A DNA stretch of 6,870 nt from a bacterium. Lineage in GTDB: Bacteria; Margulisbacteria; Marinamargulisbacteria; SXXA01. Positions 1 to 5,978 of the stretch are shown here, piece after piece. The first letter of the stretch is position 1. Each line of letters starts with the position of its first letter. Location: NCBI GenBank assembly GCA_010027915.1, contig RGUG01000069.1:1-6870 (forward strand). The letters are read 5' to 3'. Made by a program: the position numbers and the translations under genes. The notes beneath the pieces were generated by a model. That model saw nothing but the letters and a program-made list of their open reading frames with translations, was not told the DNA's origin and did no database searches.

Positions 1-50
1 GCCACAATGGCCCCCCAAACCGCCACCCATGGGCGCCAGTTTTCTTTCAT
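1..50 (-). CDS. Start of a probable small membrane protein (cut by the window edge)
   Basis: The complement of positions 48-50 is an ATG that overlaps the TGA stop of the photolyase gene as ATGA, the same junction seen between the peroxidase and photolyase genes. The frame stays open to the window edge for 16 full codons and reads MKENWRPWVAVWGAIV. This is a short charged N-terminus followed by a hydrophobic, Trp-rich run, which suggests the start of a membrane-spanning helix. No clear Shine-Dalgarno sequence is visible, so translation would depend on coupling to the gene before it. The family cannot be identified from 16 residues. The main alternative is that the overlap is chance and the photolyase gene ends the operon, although I see no terminator in positions 1-46. 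Confidence 0.45.
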   Translation of the reverse strand, partial: MKENWRPWVAVWGAIV

Positions 51-1384
51 CGAAGGGTGGCCCAGGCATCCAAGGCCCGTTGTCGGGCGGTGGCATGATC
101 CACCATGGGTCGGGGATACCCCGGCACACCGTCAGGGTCATGTATCCTATCCGATGACAAATGAGCCAATTCAGGCACCCATTGCCGAATATAACGACCT
201 TGCGGATCAAATTTTTTACTTTGTAAAAAGGGATTAAACACCCTGAAGTAAGGGGCTGCATCCACCCCACAACCGGCCACCCACTGCCACCCCAATGTGT
301 TGTTGGGTAAATCCGCATCGATGAGGGTGTCCCAAAACCAGGCCGCCCCTTCCTGCCAAGGCATGAGCAAATGCTTCACCAAAAAAGACGCCACTACCAT
401 GCGAACCCGGTTGTGCATCCAACCCGTTTGCCATAATTCTCGCATGCCCGCATCCACCAATGGGTACCCGGTTTGACCCGAGGTCCACCGCTGAAATGTG
501 TCAGCATCAAACGACCAGGGAAAGCGTTCAAAGGATGGCTGAAGGGGGGTATCGACCAATTGCGGGGCCCCTTCCAGGGTGTGATACGCAAACTCACGCC
601 ACCCCACTTGGGATAAAAACGTCGGGGCCTGTGCCAACGATACCGAATGCCACACCTCACGGGGTGACACCACCCCCAACGCCAAATACGGAGACAAACA
701 AGACGTTGAAACCCTCGAGGGGGTATTCCGATGGAGCCCGTAAGCAGACGCTTGGGGCAAAAAGCGGGACAACAAGGCCAGGGCACCCTCACGTCCTGGC
801 ACCCAATCAAACCCCAAATCCCAGGGCACATGGGGTTTGAGTCCCAACGATGAGAGGGTGGCAGTGGGAATTGGCGGGGCAGGGTCCACCGGACGGTCGG
901 GAAGTGGCAAGGGAACCTCAAGGGTTTGTAACCGCTTCCAAAACGGCGTGAACACCCGAAACGGGGTCCCGTCGGCTTTGTATTGCTCGAAAGGTTCGGT
1001 TAAACGCAAGGCATTCACCCGGTGATACAACACCCCGCACTTAGCCAAGTGATCCGCCAGTTGCTGGTCCCACTTTACATGCTGGGGATGGGGGTCATCG
1101 GCCACCACCACCGCAGTGGCGGACAAGGCCGTCACCCATTGGGGAATCACCGTGAGCGGATCCCCTTTCGCCAATAACAACTGGGCCTGCCGGGCACCCA
1201 GATCGGCAGACAAGGCCGCCAGGGTGCCATGCAACCAGGACCGTTGGGCCGCCCCCATGGCCCACGGGTAATCAGGGGAAGGAACCACATACCCAAATGC
1301 CACCGGGCCACGAGAGGACGCCCAATGAATACCTGGATGGTCCGTCAAGCGACAATCCCGACGAAACCAAACCAGGGTGGTCAT
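47..1384 (-). CDS. phrB: Deoxyribodipyrimidine photolyase (class I CPD photolyase)
   Basis: This 445-residue cytoplasmic flavoprotein should split UV-induced cyclobutane pyrimidine dimers using blue light and reduced FAD. The N-terminal Rossmann-like antenna domain starts with the family signature LVWFRRDCRLTDHP (residues 4-17). The C-terminal FAD domain is strongly conserved: TGYPLVDAGMR (305-315), GWMHNRVRM (321-329), ASFLVK (332-337), and the block from DADLPNN through GWQW to DAAPYFRVFNP (357-385). Trp290, Trp343 and Trp366 have the same spacing (53 and 23) as the electron-transfer triad of the E. coli enzyme. Length is close to E. coli PhrB (472). The start ATG overlaps the TGA of the peroxidase gene (ATGA), implying translational coupling; the Shine-Dalgarno sequence is weak. 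A cryptochrome-type role cannot be excluded by sequence alone, but the C-terminal block is that of repair photolyases. Confidence 0.95.
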   Translation of the reverse strand: MTTLVWFRRDCRLTDHPGIHWASSRGPVAFGYVVPSPDYPWAMGAAQRSWLHGTLAALSADLGARQAQLLLAKGDPLTVIPQWVTALSATAVVVADDPHPQHVKWDQQLADHLAKCGVLYHRVNALRLTEPFEQYKADGTPFRVFTPFWKRLQTLEVPLPLPDRPVDPAPPIPTATLSSLGLKPHVPWDLGFDWVPGREGALALLSRFLPQASAYGLHRNTPSRVSTSCLSPYLALGVVSPREVWHSVSLAQAPTFLSQVGWREFAYHTLEGAPQLVDTPLQPSFERFPWSFDADTFQRWTSGQTGYPLVDAGMRELWQTGWMHNRVRMVVASFLVKHLLMPWQEGAAWFWDTLIDADLPNNTLGWQWVAGCGVDAAPYFRVFNPFLQSKKFDPQGRYIRQWVPELAHLSSDRIHDPDGVPGYPRPMVDHATARQRALDAWATLR

Positions 1385-1968
1385 TTGGCCGCCAGTGCCT
1401 GCTCAATGGCTCGAATCAATGAGGCATCTTGGGGGGTCACCCCACTACCAAATCGTGCCACCACTTGACCCTGCCGATTGACTAAAAATTTATTAAAATT
1501 CCAGCTAATATTCCCTGCAAAATCAGGGTTTTTTTCTTTGTTGGTAAGATACACAAAGACAGGATTGGCCTCTTTACCCCTTACCCTGCTTTTTTTAAAC
1601 AACGGAAAGGTCACATCATATTGGGTCCGACAAAACGTGGCAATCTCGTCATCGGTCCCGGGCTCTTGCATCAAAAAATCATTGGATGGAAACCCCATCA
1701 CCACCAACCCCTTGTCTTTGTAGGTACGATACAGCGATTCTAAGCCCGCATATTGCGACGTGTAGCCACACTTGGATGCCACATTGACAATCAACAACAC
1801 CTTGCCTTTGTAGGCATTCCAATTGGTCTTGTCCCCCCCATTGGGATACAAAGGGGTATCATATAAACGAGCGGGTACAGCAGCCTGTACATCACGCGAC
1901 CACCATGCCCCCACTCCCACTCCCACTGCCACTGCCACCAACAAGCCAGACCACACCATCAGTTTCAT
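1381..1968 (-). CDS. gpx: Exported glutathione peroxidase-family thiol peroxidase
   Basis: The 195-residue protein belongs to the glutathione peroxidase family, which reduces hydrogen peroxide and organic hydroperoxides using glutathione or thioredoxin. Residues 1-30 form a signal peptide or membrane anchor: MKLM, a Val/Ala/Gly-rich hydrophobic core, then DVQAA with a plausible cleavage site near residue 29. The mature enzyme probably acts in the periplasm. The peroxidatic residue is Cys67 in NVASKCGYTSQY, so this is a cysteine and not a selenocysteine enzyme. Gln101 (QEPG) and Trp156-Asn157 (SWNF) complete the usual catalytic tetrad. Cys113 (ATFCRTQY) is a candidate resolving cysteine. The usual FPCNQF is FPSNDF here. 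The start has an excellent Shine-Dalgarno sequence 7 nt away that overlaps the stop codon of the upstream methyltransferase gene. The signal-peptide core is encoded by hexanucleotide repeats. Confidence 0.93.
   Translation of the reverse strand: MKLMVWSGLLVAVAVGVGVGAWWSRDVQAAVPARLYDTPLYPNGGDKTNWNAYKGKVLLIVNVASKCGYTSQYAGLESLYRTYKDKGLVVMGFPSNDFLMQEPGTDDEIATFCRTQYDVTFPLFKKSRVRGKEANPVFVYLTNKEKNPDFAGNISWNFNKFLVNRQGQVVARFGSGVTPQDASLIRAIEQALAAK
1910..1939. repeat. Five imperfect hexanucleotide repeats in the gpx signal peptide
   Basis: Five tandem 6-base units occur: CCCACT three times, then GCCACT and GCCACC. On the coding strand they encode alternating Val-Gly and Val-Ala, forming the hydrophobic core of the signal peptide. 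Gain or loss of a unit would change core length by two residues without shifting frame. Confidence 0.8.
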
Positions 1969-1975
1969 TCAAAAC

Positions 1976-1982
1976 CCTCCTT
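1976..1982 (-). promoter_or_regulatory. Strong ribosome binding site for gpx
   Basis: The minus strand reads AAGGAGG, seven bases before the ATG at 1968. It overlaps the TAA stop of the preceding methyltransferase gene (1981-1983), so terminating ribosomes could reinitiate on gpx. It fixes the peroxidase start with confidence. Confidence 0.85.
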
Positions 1983-3318
1983 ATTTGAGACGGGATAACA
2001 ATGCCACACATTCAATATGGATGGTGTGAGGGAACATGTCAAATGGGTCAATTGACACACAACGATAATGGGCAGACAAGCCCCTCAGATCACGGGCCAG
2101 GGTGGCCACATCGCACGACACCATCAGCACCCACTCCGGGGAATGACGGTGCAAGGCAGCCAATAAGCCCGTTGACAACCCTTTGCGAGGAGGATCCAGA
2201 ATCACCATGTCTGGCACCCCTGATAACGTCACCCATTCGGTGTACAAATCAGCCGCATCGCCCACCCCCCACCCCACACCCTCACAATGGGTTTGTTGGG
2301 CATTCAAACGGGCCCAGTCAATGGCAACCGGGTCCCATTCACCGATATTCACAACCGCCCCTTTTTGGGCGGCCAGCAACCCAAATCCCCCAACCCCGGC
2401 ATACAAATCCCAAACCGAACGGGGTGCACACGTGTCCAGGTGACGTCCCACCAATGCCATGATGCGTTCATATTGAACCGGGTTGACCTGAAAAAACGAG
2501 GTAGCCAAAACCGATAATGACAACCCATGAACCGAATGGGTGAGACTTAACTCCCCCCAAATAGGGGTCAATTCCCCTTCTATCATGCGATTGGAATCGC
2601 TGGTATGGGTCATCCAGCCAATGCCGGTGATACCCTGAATGGCCGTTAACGGCCACCAAATCGATGGGTCTTCAAGGGGGACACGGCCCATCAACACCAC
2701 CACACAGTGGGTATCCGAATGACGCAACAGCACCCCACGCAAGGACCCCGTATGGGCGATTTCGTCATACCCCGTTATCCCGTGGGCCGCCATGATGGAT
2801 CGAATCACGGTCAACACGTGGGTCAACCGAGGGTCTTGAATGGCACACGTGGTCAGGGGCACAACCTGATGGCTCCCGATATGATAAAACCCCATGCCAG
2901 ATGAATGAATGGGCACCATCGCTTTGTTTCGGTAACCCCAAGGCGAGGCCATGCCCACAATGGGTGCGATGCTAGCACCCGTAAACCCCAGCAAACGGTT
3001 AACCCGCCGTTGCTTTAATGCCAACTGGGCCGGCATGGACAAGGCTTGCAATTGACACCCCCCACATCGACCCACCAAGTCACACCGTGGGGTCACCCGA
3101 TCAGGCGACGGGTGAACACACGAAAGTGATTCCCCTTTGGCATATCGGGGATAACAGTGGGTAATACGTGCCGTCACGGTATCACCCGGCAAGGCCCCCG
3201 TTACAAAAACCGTGACCCCTTGATAGCGGCCAATCCCCTCACCCGTCGACCCCACATCATCAATGGATAGGGTCAGCTGATCCCCCACCTGAAACGGGAT
3301 TAGGTGAGAAGGTGACAC
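1981..3318 (-). CDS. rlmD: 23S rRNA (uracil-5)-methyltransferase, RlmD/RumA family
   Basis: This 445-residue protein is an SAM-dependent RNA uracil-C5 methyltransferase that should form 5-methyluridine in 23S rRNA (U1939 in E. coli for RlmD). An N-terminal TRAM RNA-binding domain covers about residues 9-68 (VGDQLTL...GEGIGR). Cys79, Cys85, Cys88 (CDLVGRCGGC) and Cys158 match the [4Fe-4S] ligand pattern of RumA. The methyltransferase domain has the SAM motif DLYAGVGGFG (304-313), DPPRKG (375-380), the catalytic Cys402 in VSCDVATLARD, and Glu436 in HIECVALL. DPPRKG is also seen in the dual-specificity RlmCD type, so the exact target uridine is uncertain. The start is a GTG whose reading frame overlaps the end of argF by 19 nt. 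An AAGG sequence lies 8 nt upstream, and no better start precedes the TRAM domain. Confidence 0.92.
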   Translation of the reverse strand: MSPSHLIPFQVGDQLTLSIDDVGSTGEGIGRYQGVTVFVTGALPGDTVTARITHCYPRYAKGESLSCVHPSPDRVTPRCDLVGRCGGCQLQALSMPAQLALKQRRVNRLLGFTGASIAPIVGMASPWGYRNKAMVPIHSSGMGFYHIGSHQVVPLTTCAIQDPRLTHVLTVIRSIMAAHGITGYDEIAHTGSLRGVLLRHSDTHCVVVLMGRVPLEDPSIWWPLTAIQGITGIGWMTHTSDSNRMIEGELTPIWGELSLTHSVHGLSLSVLATSFFQVNPVQYERIMALVGRHLDTCAPRSVWDLYAGVGGFGLLAAQKGAVVNIGEWDPVAIDWARLNAQQTHCEGVGWGVGDAADLYTEWVTLSGVPDMVILDPPRKGLSTGLLAALHRHSPEWVLMVSCDVATLARDLRGLSAHYRCVSIDPFDMFPHTIHIECVALLSRLK

Positions 3319-4262
3319 AACAACGCCTTTTGGGCATGCTTTCGATTTTCTGCCTGATCAAGCACAATCGATTGGCGACCATCCAATACATCAGCCGTCA
3401 CTTCCATGCCCCGATGGGCCGGCAAACAATGCATAAACACCGCATGAGCGGGGGCCTTGGCCATCCATTCAGCAGACACTTGATAAGACATAAAAGTAGC
3501 CATGCGGGCCTCGGATTGGTCTTCTTGCCCCATTGACACCCACGTATCGGTATAGACCGCGTCAGCCCATGCAAACGCCTCGTCGCTCATCGTGTGAGAC
3601 AGGCTCACCCGATCGCCTGCCGCCGCCAGAATGGCCGGATCCGGGGCATGATGCGGGGGGGTAATGACCCGCATGCGAGCCCCCGTTAACACCGTCGCTT
3701 GAATGAGAGAATGGCACACATTGTTCCCATCCCCCACATACAACAGATTCACATCACACGTGCCAAATACACACCGAATGGTCATCATATCAGCCAATGC
3801 CTGGCAGGGATGGTGCAGGTCACACAGGCCATTCACCACAGGCACACGACTGTGTTGTTGCATGGTCACCAAATCCGAATGATGGTACACACGGGCCACA
3901 ATCAAGTCGCAATAACGGGACAACACCGCACTTTCATCTTCTAACGCAGACAACGTAAAATTCGATGACCGCCAATCAATCACCACCGGAACCGCACCCA
4001 ATTCTGCACTCCCAATTTCAAACGAACACCGGGTACGGGTGGATGTTTTTTGAAACAATAAGGCCACTGATTGGCCTTGCAACGCACCCGTGCGATAGAT
4101 GGGATTGGTTTTAAAGCGAATGCCCTCCTCTAATAACGACATCCAAACAGAAGCCGTTACATCCCTAACCGTCAAAAAACCAGGGGGATGGGGGGCGTGA
4201 CGACGCCCCCATTCGGACTCTAAAAACCGGTGTGCCTGTTGATGAGGGGTTGGGGTATTCAA
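3300..4262 (-). CDS. argF: Ornithine carbamoyltransferase
   Basis: The enzyme transfers the carbamoyl group of carbamoyl phosphate to ornithine, giving citrulline in arginine synthesis; family members work as cytoplasmic trimers. With the chosen start it has 320 residues, normal for the family. The carbamoyl-phosphate loop is STRTR at 74-78 (FQKTSTRTRCSFE), followed by HPCQ (151-154), the ornithine-side SMG loop (243-245, in TDTWVSMGQE) and HCLPAHRG (278-285). I chose TTG at 4262 because AAGGAG lies 10 nt before it. The frame could extend to an ATG at 4313, but that codon overlaps a predicted -10 element, so it would lie upstream of the transcript start, and it would add an unusual Phe/Leu/Pro-rich N-terminus. 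An in-frame CTG at 4268 is another, rarer option. All ten isoleucine codons are ATT or ATC. It is the first gene of the apparent operon; no other arginine genes are adjacent. Confidence 0.93.
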   Translation of the reverse strand: MNTPTPHQQAHRFLESEWGRRHAPHPPGFLTVRDVTASVWMSLLEEGIRFKTNPIYRTGALQGQSVALLFQKTSTRTRCSFEIGSAELGAVPVVIDWRSSNFTLSALEDESAVLSRYCDLIVARVYHHSDLVTMQQHSRVPVVNGLCDLHHPCQALADMMTIRCVFGTCDVNLLYVGDGNNVCHSLIQATVLTGARMRVITPPHHAPDPAILAAAGDRVSLSHTMSDEAFAWADAVYTDTWVSMGQEDQSEARMATFMSYQVSAEWMAKAPAHAVFMHCLPAHRGMEVTADVLDGRQSIVLDQAENRKHAQKALLCHLLT

Positions 4263-4272
4263 TTCCAGTAGA

Positions 4273-4278
4273 CTCCTT
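4273..4278 (-). promoter_or_regulatory. Ribosome binding site that decides the argF start
   Basis: The minus strand reads AAGGAG directly after a run of seven T. It is 4 nt from an in-frame CTG and 10 nt from an in-frame TTG (4262). The spacing to TTG is slightly long but workable. The site lies inside the longer ATG-started frame, which argues against that frame. Confidence 0.75.
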
Positions 4279-4303
4279 AAAAAAAGGGGAAAAAAAAGGG
4301 GGG
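4279..4303 (-). repeat. Homopolymer pyrimidine tract in the argF leader
   Basis: On the minus strand the 25 bases are six C, eight T, four C and seven T, ending exactly at the AAGGAG ribosome binding site. With the predicted promoter, transcription would start within this tract. Homopolymer runs at a transcription start can cause RNA polymerase slippage, and runs of this length can also change length during replication. Whether either happens here is not known. Confidence 0.85.
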
Positions 4304-4333
4304 ATGTTAGCATATTGGGCCATCATCAGACAA
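4304..4333 (-). promoter_or_regulatory. Candidate sigma70-type promoter for the argF operon
   Basis: Reading the minus strand, a -35 of TTGTCT (4333-4328, four of six consensus bases) is separated by 18 nt from a -10 of TAACAT (4309-4304, four of six). The -10 carries an extended TGC just upstream. The predicted start is about position 4297, giving a leader of roughly 35 nt before the TTG start of argF. I see no ARG-box-like palindrome that I would defend. Confidence 0.5.
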
Positions 4334-4500
4334 TAAAAGGCATCCTAAACCCATCACCCAAAACGCCCCCCCATCCGCATGAGCGTCCTCGGGAATCGTT
4401 GGGACCCGTCAACCAGAATACGTGGGGATACAATACATGATTTTTTTAGACCAACACCCTGGGAGGGCCTTTTAACATCCCAATCAACACGAAGTCGGTC

Positions 4501-4520
4501 GCCAAGAATGGCCAAGAATG
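4501..4520. repeat. Tandem 10-mer repeat
   Basis: GCCAAGAATG occurs twice head to tail with no mismatch. Each copy ends in ATG; the first ATG (4508) begins the possible small plus-strand ORF and the second (4518) is in another frame. A ten-base duplication is not a multiple of three, so if it is recent it may have shifted a frame. Confidence 0.85.
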
Positions 4521-4693
4521 AAACAAAAGTGAGTAAGAAACCAAGCGGCCATTCAACAACCGGTGCGTTAAATCGTGATGATGGGGTTTTGGAAGATAAA
4601 AGCAGTTGGTTCAGCGTATGTGGCATGTCAAATGATCCCATCATCGAGCGTGTCTCTATCGGCTCAGGGTGTGACGACCGGCCACCCAATTGA
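4508..4693 (+). CDS. Possible small hypothetical protein (61 residues)
   Basis: From ATG 4508 to the TGA at 4691-4693 the plus strand encodes 61 residues, with a Lys-rich start (MAKNETKVSKKPSG) and an acidic, Ser-rich remainder. About 70 percent of codons begin with a purine, which is coding-like. The same frame extends upstream to ATG 4379. Against it: no Shine-Dalgarno sequence before either ATG, no recognisable family, opposite orientation to every gene in the left region, and a competing open frame on the other strand. It could equally be a remnant or chance. Confidence 0.2.
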   Translation: MAKNETKVSKKPSGHSTTGALNRDDGVLEDKSSWFSVCGMSNDPIIERVSIGSGCDDRPPN

Positions 4694-4724
4694 CGACTCG
4701 TTTAGACCGGGTTCAACTCCCTTG

Positions 4725-5795
4725 TCATCCCAAAGGCCCCCGAAGCAGCTCCCCCCATTCAGCCCTAAGGGCCTCCAATAGCCCAGCAGGCCGACTCAAA
4801 TCCATCAGGTCTTGGCGAGAATAAGAACTATTCATATGGGTCGCTAACGCACCATTGGCTGCCGGCACATTGGCACGAGCCAAACGAATCGCCTCCATTA
4901 CAGCCGGAACATCGGGGTAGGCCTCGACAAAGATAGGCCCAAAGATACGAACACAATCAGTTGGATTTTCCCGATCACGCCGGGATAAAAACAGGGTATT
5001 GAGGGGGATAAGGTACACCAACACCCGCCTAAGGTCCGTCTGATCCAACGGATCGATATCCTCCAAACTCATTCCACACGTGATCAACCCCGTCTCATCA
5101 TTTAATTCATTCGAAAAAATAGCCGGGTCATAGTGGGCCAGCTCCTGCGAGACTGTCGCTTCAACATACACCCGTCTGGGATCCAACGGTGCCATGGCAC
5201 GATACCGCTGACAAATGGCCTTCCAGACTGCCGCTCTTGTATCCGACGCCATGTCCACATCGGCCACATCACGACGTAACAACCCCGTAATAGCCCCCAT
5301 ACAGTCAGGCATCACCCCATCAAACCGGTCAGACGCCATCACACGCGTCACGACTTCAACCACCGAATGGGTCAGTGTCCCGCCTTGATACCATTCGTCA
5401 AAGGTACCCAATACCGCCCGCTTCATCCCTTGCATGCCAGGCGTCGCCGGTTTGGCCAGAAGGGTTAAAAACAACCACGCCTTATCGTCTGGATTCATGG
5501 TCGCCAAATGGGCCCGTAACCCATCAGCCAATATGGGGTTTAACACCCCGCCCTCACACAACCCATCGGCCACACTCCCACCCTCTGCCCACTGAGTAAT
5601 CCCACCTTCATCGGTCATGAGCGACAGCACCATATCAGGATGCGACAATAAAAAGTCGGTCACCACTTTCTTTTTGTGCTCATCGTCCCTCACGCTGACC
5701 CACAGGGATCGAAAGTCCGACACCCTCAGGGTATGAAGGGAAGACACCCACTCGTCATCCAACGCTTCGTGTACCAACAGCAAATTACTAATCAT
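4725..5795 (-). CDS. Hypothetical protein with a possible degenerate RhoGAP-like domain
   Basis: This is a 356-residue, probably alpha-helical, soluble protein with no signal peptide or membrane segment. I do not recognise residues 1-155. Residues about 160-305 resemble eukaryotic RhoGAP domains when aligned from memory with p50RhoGAP. MPDC (162-165) corresponds to the start of the helix after the domain's VP motif. The helix ending ICQRY (194-198) and VSQELAHYDPAIF (215-227) align with the helix ending QQKY and the LRELPEPLL segment. LRRVLVYL (255-262) leads to CVRIFGPIF (281-289), matching the NLAVVFGPNLL signature. The arginine finger, catalytic lysine and conserved asparagine positions appear to hold Ala or Ser, Ser and Asp, so GAP activity would not be expected. 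Codon use matches the genes to its left. The ATG at 5795 has no Shine-Dalgarno sequence, and the candidate promoter is so close that the start may be leaderless or slightly downstream. The CDS is well supported; the domain is a tentative inference. Confidence 0.8.
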   Translation of the reverse strand: MISNLLLVHEALDDEWVSSLHTLRVSDFRSLWVSVRDDEHKKKVVTDFLLSHPDMVLSLMTDEGGITQWAEGGSVADGLCEGGVLNPILADGLRAHLATMNPDDKAWLFLTLLAKPATPGMQGMKRAVLGTFDEWYQGGTLTHSVVEVVTRVMASDRFDGVMPDCMGAITGLLRRDVADVDMASDTRAAVWKAICQRYRAMAPLDPRRVYVEATVSQELAHYDPAIFSNELNDETGLITCGMSLEDIDPLDQTDLRRVLVYLIPLNTLFLSRRDRENPTDCVRIFGPIFVEAYPDVPAVMEAIRLARANVPAANGALATHMNSSYSRQDLMDLSRPAGLLEALRAEWGELLRGPLG

Positions 5796-5797
5796 TG

Positions 5798-5826
5798 TTT
5801 ATGAAAAAAAAATGGTACACAGTCAA
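5798..5826 (-). promoter_or_regulatory. Candidate promoter for the 356-residue gene
   Basis: On the minus strand TTGACT (5826-5821, five of six -35 consensus bases) is followed after 17 nt, which include nine T, by CATAAA (5803-5798, four of six). The -10 ends only two bases before the ATG at 5795, so the usual start distance would place +1 at or just inside the start codon. Either the transcript is leaderless with an unusually close start, translation begins at a downstream TTG, or this match is fortuitous. Confidence 0.35.
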
Positions 5827-5833
5827 GCTTTGG

Positions 5834-5906
5834 GGACTTGTAGCTCAGTCGGTAGAGCGTCGGTCTTATGAGCCGAAGGTCTTGGGTTCAAACCCCAACA
5901 GGTCCA
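5834..5906 (+). tRNA. tRNA with anticodon UAU (tRNA-Ile, AUA codon)
   Basis: The 73 bases fold into a canonical cloverleaf. The acceptor stem is GGACTTG with CAGGTCC (one G-T pair), the D stem GCTC with GAGC, the anticodon stem TCGGT with GCCGA (one T-G pair), and the T stem TTGGG with CCCAA around TTCAAAC. The discriminator is A73. The seven-base anticodon loop is CTTATGA, giving U33 and anticodon UAU at 34-36, which reads the isoleucine codon AUA. C4-G69 and A73 fit isoleucine identity. Position 37 is G, whereas tRNAs for codons starting with A normally have A37, the site of the t6A modification. The CCA end is not encoded. Most bacteria read AUA with a lysidine-modified CAU tRNA, so UAU is unusual. 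The gene sits at the switch from GC-rich to AT-rich DNA, its 3' end toward the AT-rich side. Confidence 0.93.
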
Positions 5907-5907
5907 T

Positions 5908-5938
5908 TCATTCCAAACATAGTTTTTGGAATGATTTT
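5908..5938 (+). terminator. Rho-independent terminator of the tRNA gene
   Basis: A perfect 10-bp inverted repeat (TCATTCCAAA and TTTGGAATGA) encloses a 7-base loop and is followed by four T. It begins two bases after the tRNA. The stem is modest in GC content and the T-run short, but the position and the perfect match make termination likely. The T-run overlaps the -35 of the next promoter. Confidence 0.8.
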
Positions 5939-5972
5939 ACTATTTGTTAAAAAACAATTATAATTTTATAAA
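5936..5972 (+). promoter_or_regulatory. Two overlapping sigma70-type promoters for the AT-rich gene
   Basis: The first pairs TTTACT (5936-5941, four of six) with a perfect TATAAT (5959-5964) at 17 nt. The second pairs TTGTTA (5944-5949, four of six) with TATAAA (5967-5972, five of six), also at 17 nt. The first would start RNA near 5971, leaving about 19 nt of leader with the ribosome binding site intact, and so fits best. AT-rich DNA produces such matches by chance, but the spacing and the position just after a terminator favour a real promoter. Confidence 0.6.
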
Positions 5973-5978
5973 TAAAAT

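Larger units (their letters stand above)
4314..4724. other. 411-base stretch without a convincing gene
   Basis: Between argF and the 356-residue gene there is no protein I recognise. The left end holds the argF promoter. A perfect tandem repeat of the 10-mer GCCAAGAATG lies at 4501-4520. Overlapping open frames exist on both strands (plus 4379-4693, minus 4354-4689). The minus-strand frame has a hydrophobic stretch PLGFLLTFVSFLAILG but no ribosome binding site. I found no hairpin followed by a T-run to end the 356-residue gene. The composition is less C-rich on the plus strand than in the flanking genes, so the stretch may be a decayed gene or inserted DNA. Confidence 0.5.

Noticed and set aside
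21..36. Inverted repeat around CCCATGGG just after the photolyase stop, as a terminator
   Set aside because: The stem is short, no T-run follows on the minus strand, and the next frame appears to continue through it.
7..237. 76-residue plus-strand ORF
   Set aside because: It lies antisense to the strongly conserved end of the photolyase gene, has no ribosome binding site and resembles no protein.
800..815. Partial copy of the tRNA 3' end (CAAACCCCAA) within the photolyase gene, as a second attachment site
   Set aside because: The match is about ten bases of low-complexity A and C inside a conserved coding region and does not extend into the acceptor stem.
394..921. 175-residue minus-strand ORF inside the photolyase gene
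   Set aside because: It is another frame of the photolyase coding sequence, rich in Trp, Cys and Arg as expected of an out-of-frame reading.
2001..2462. 153-residue plus-strand ORF
   Set aside because: It is antisense to the methyltransferase gene and Pro/His/Thr-rich, the typical product of reading the complement of a G-rich gene.
4660..4690. Short GGGTG/CACCC hairpin downstream of the 356-residue gene, as a terminator
   Set aside because: It has only a five-base stem and no T-run follows it on the minus strand.
5790..5833. Promoter for the tRNA on the plus strand (TTGTTT then TACACA)
   Set aside because: The spacing is only 15 nt and the -10 matches three of six bases, too weak to annotate although the tRNA must have a promoter nearby.
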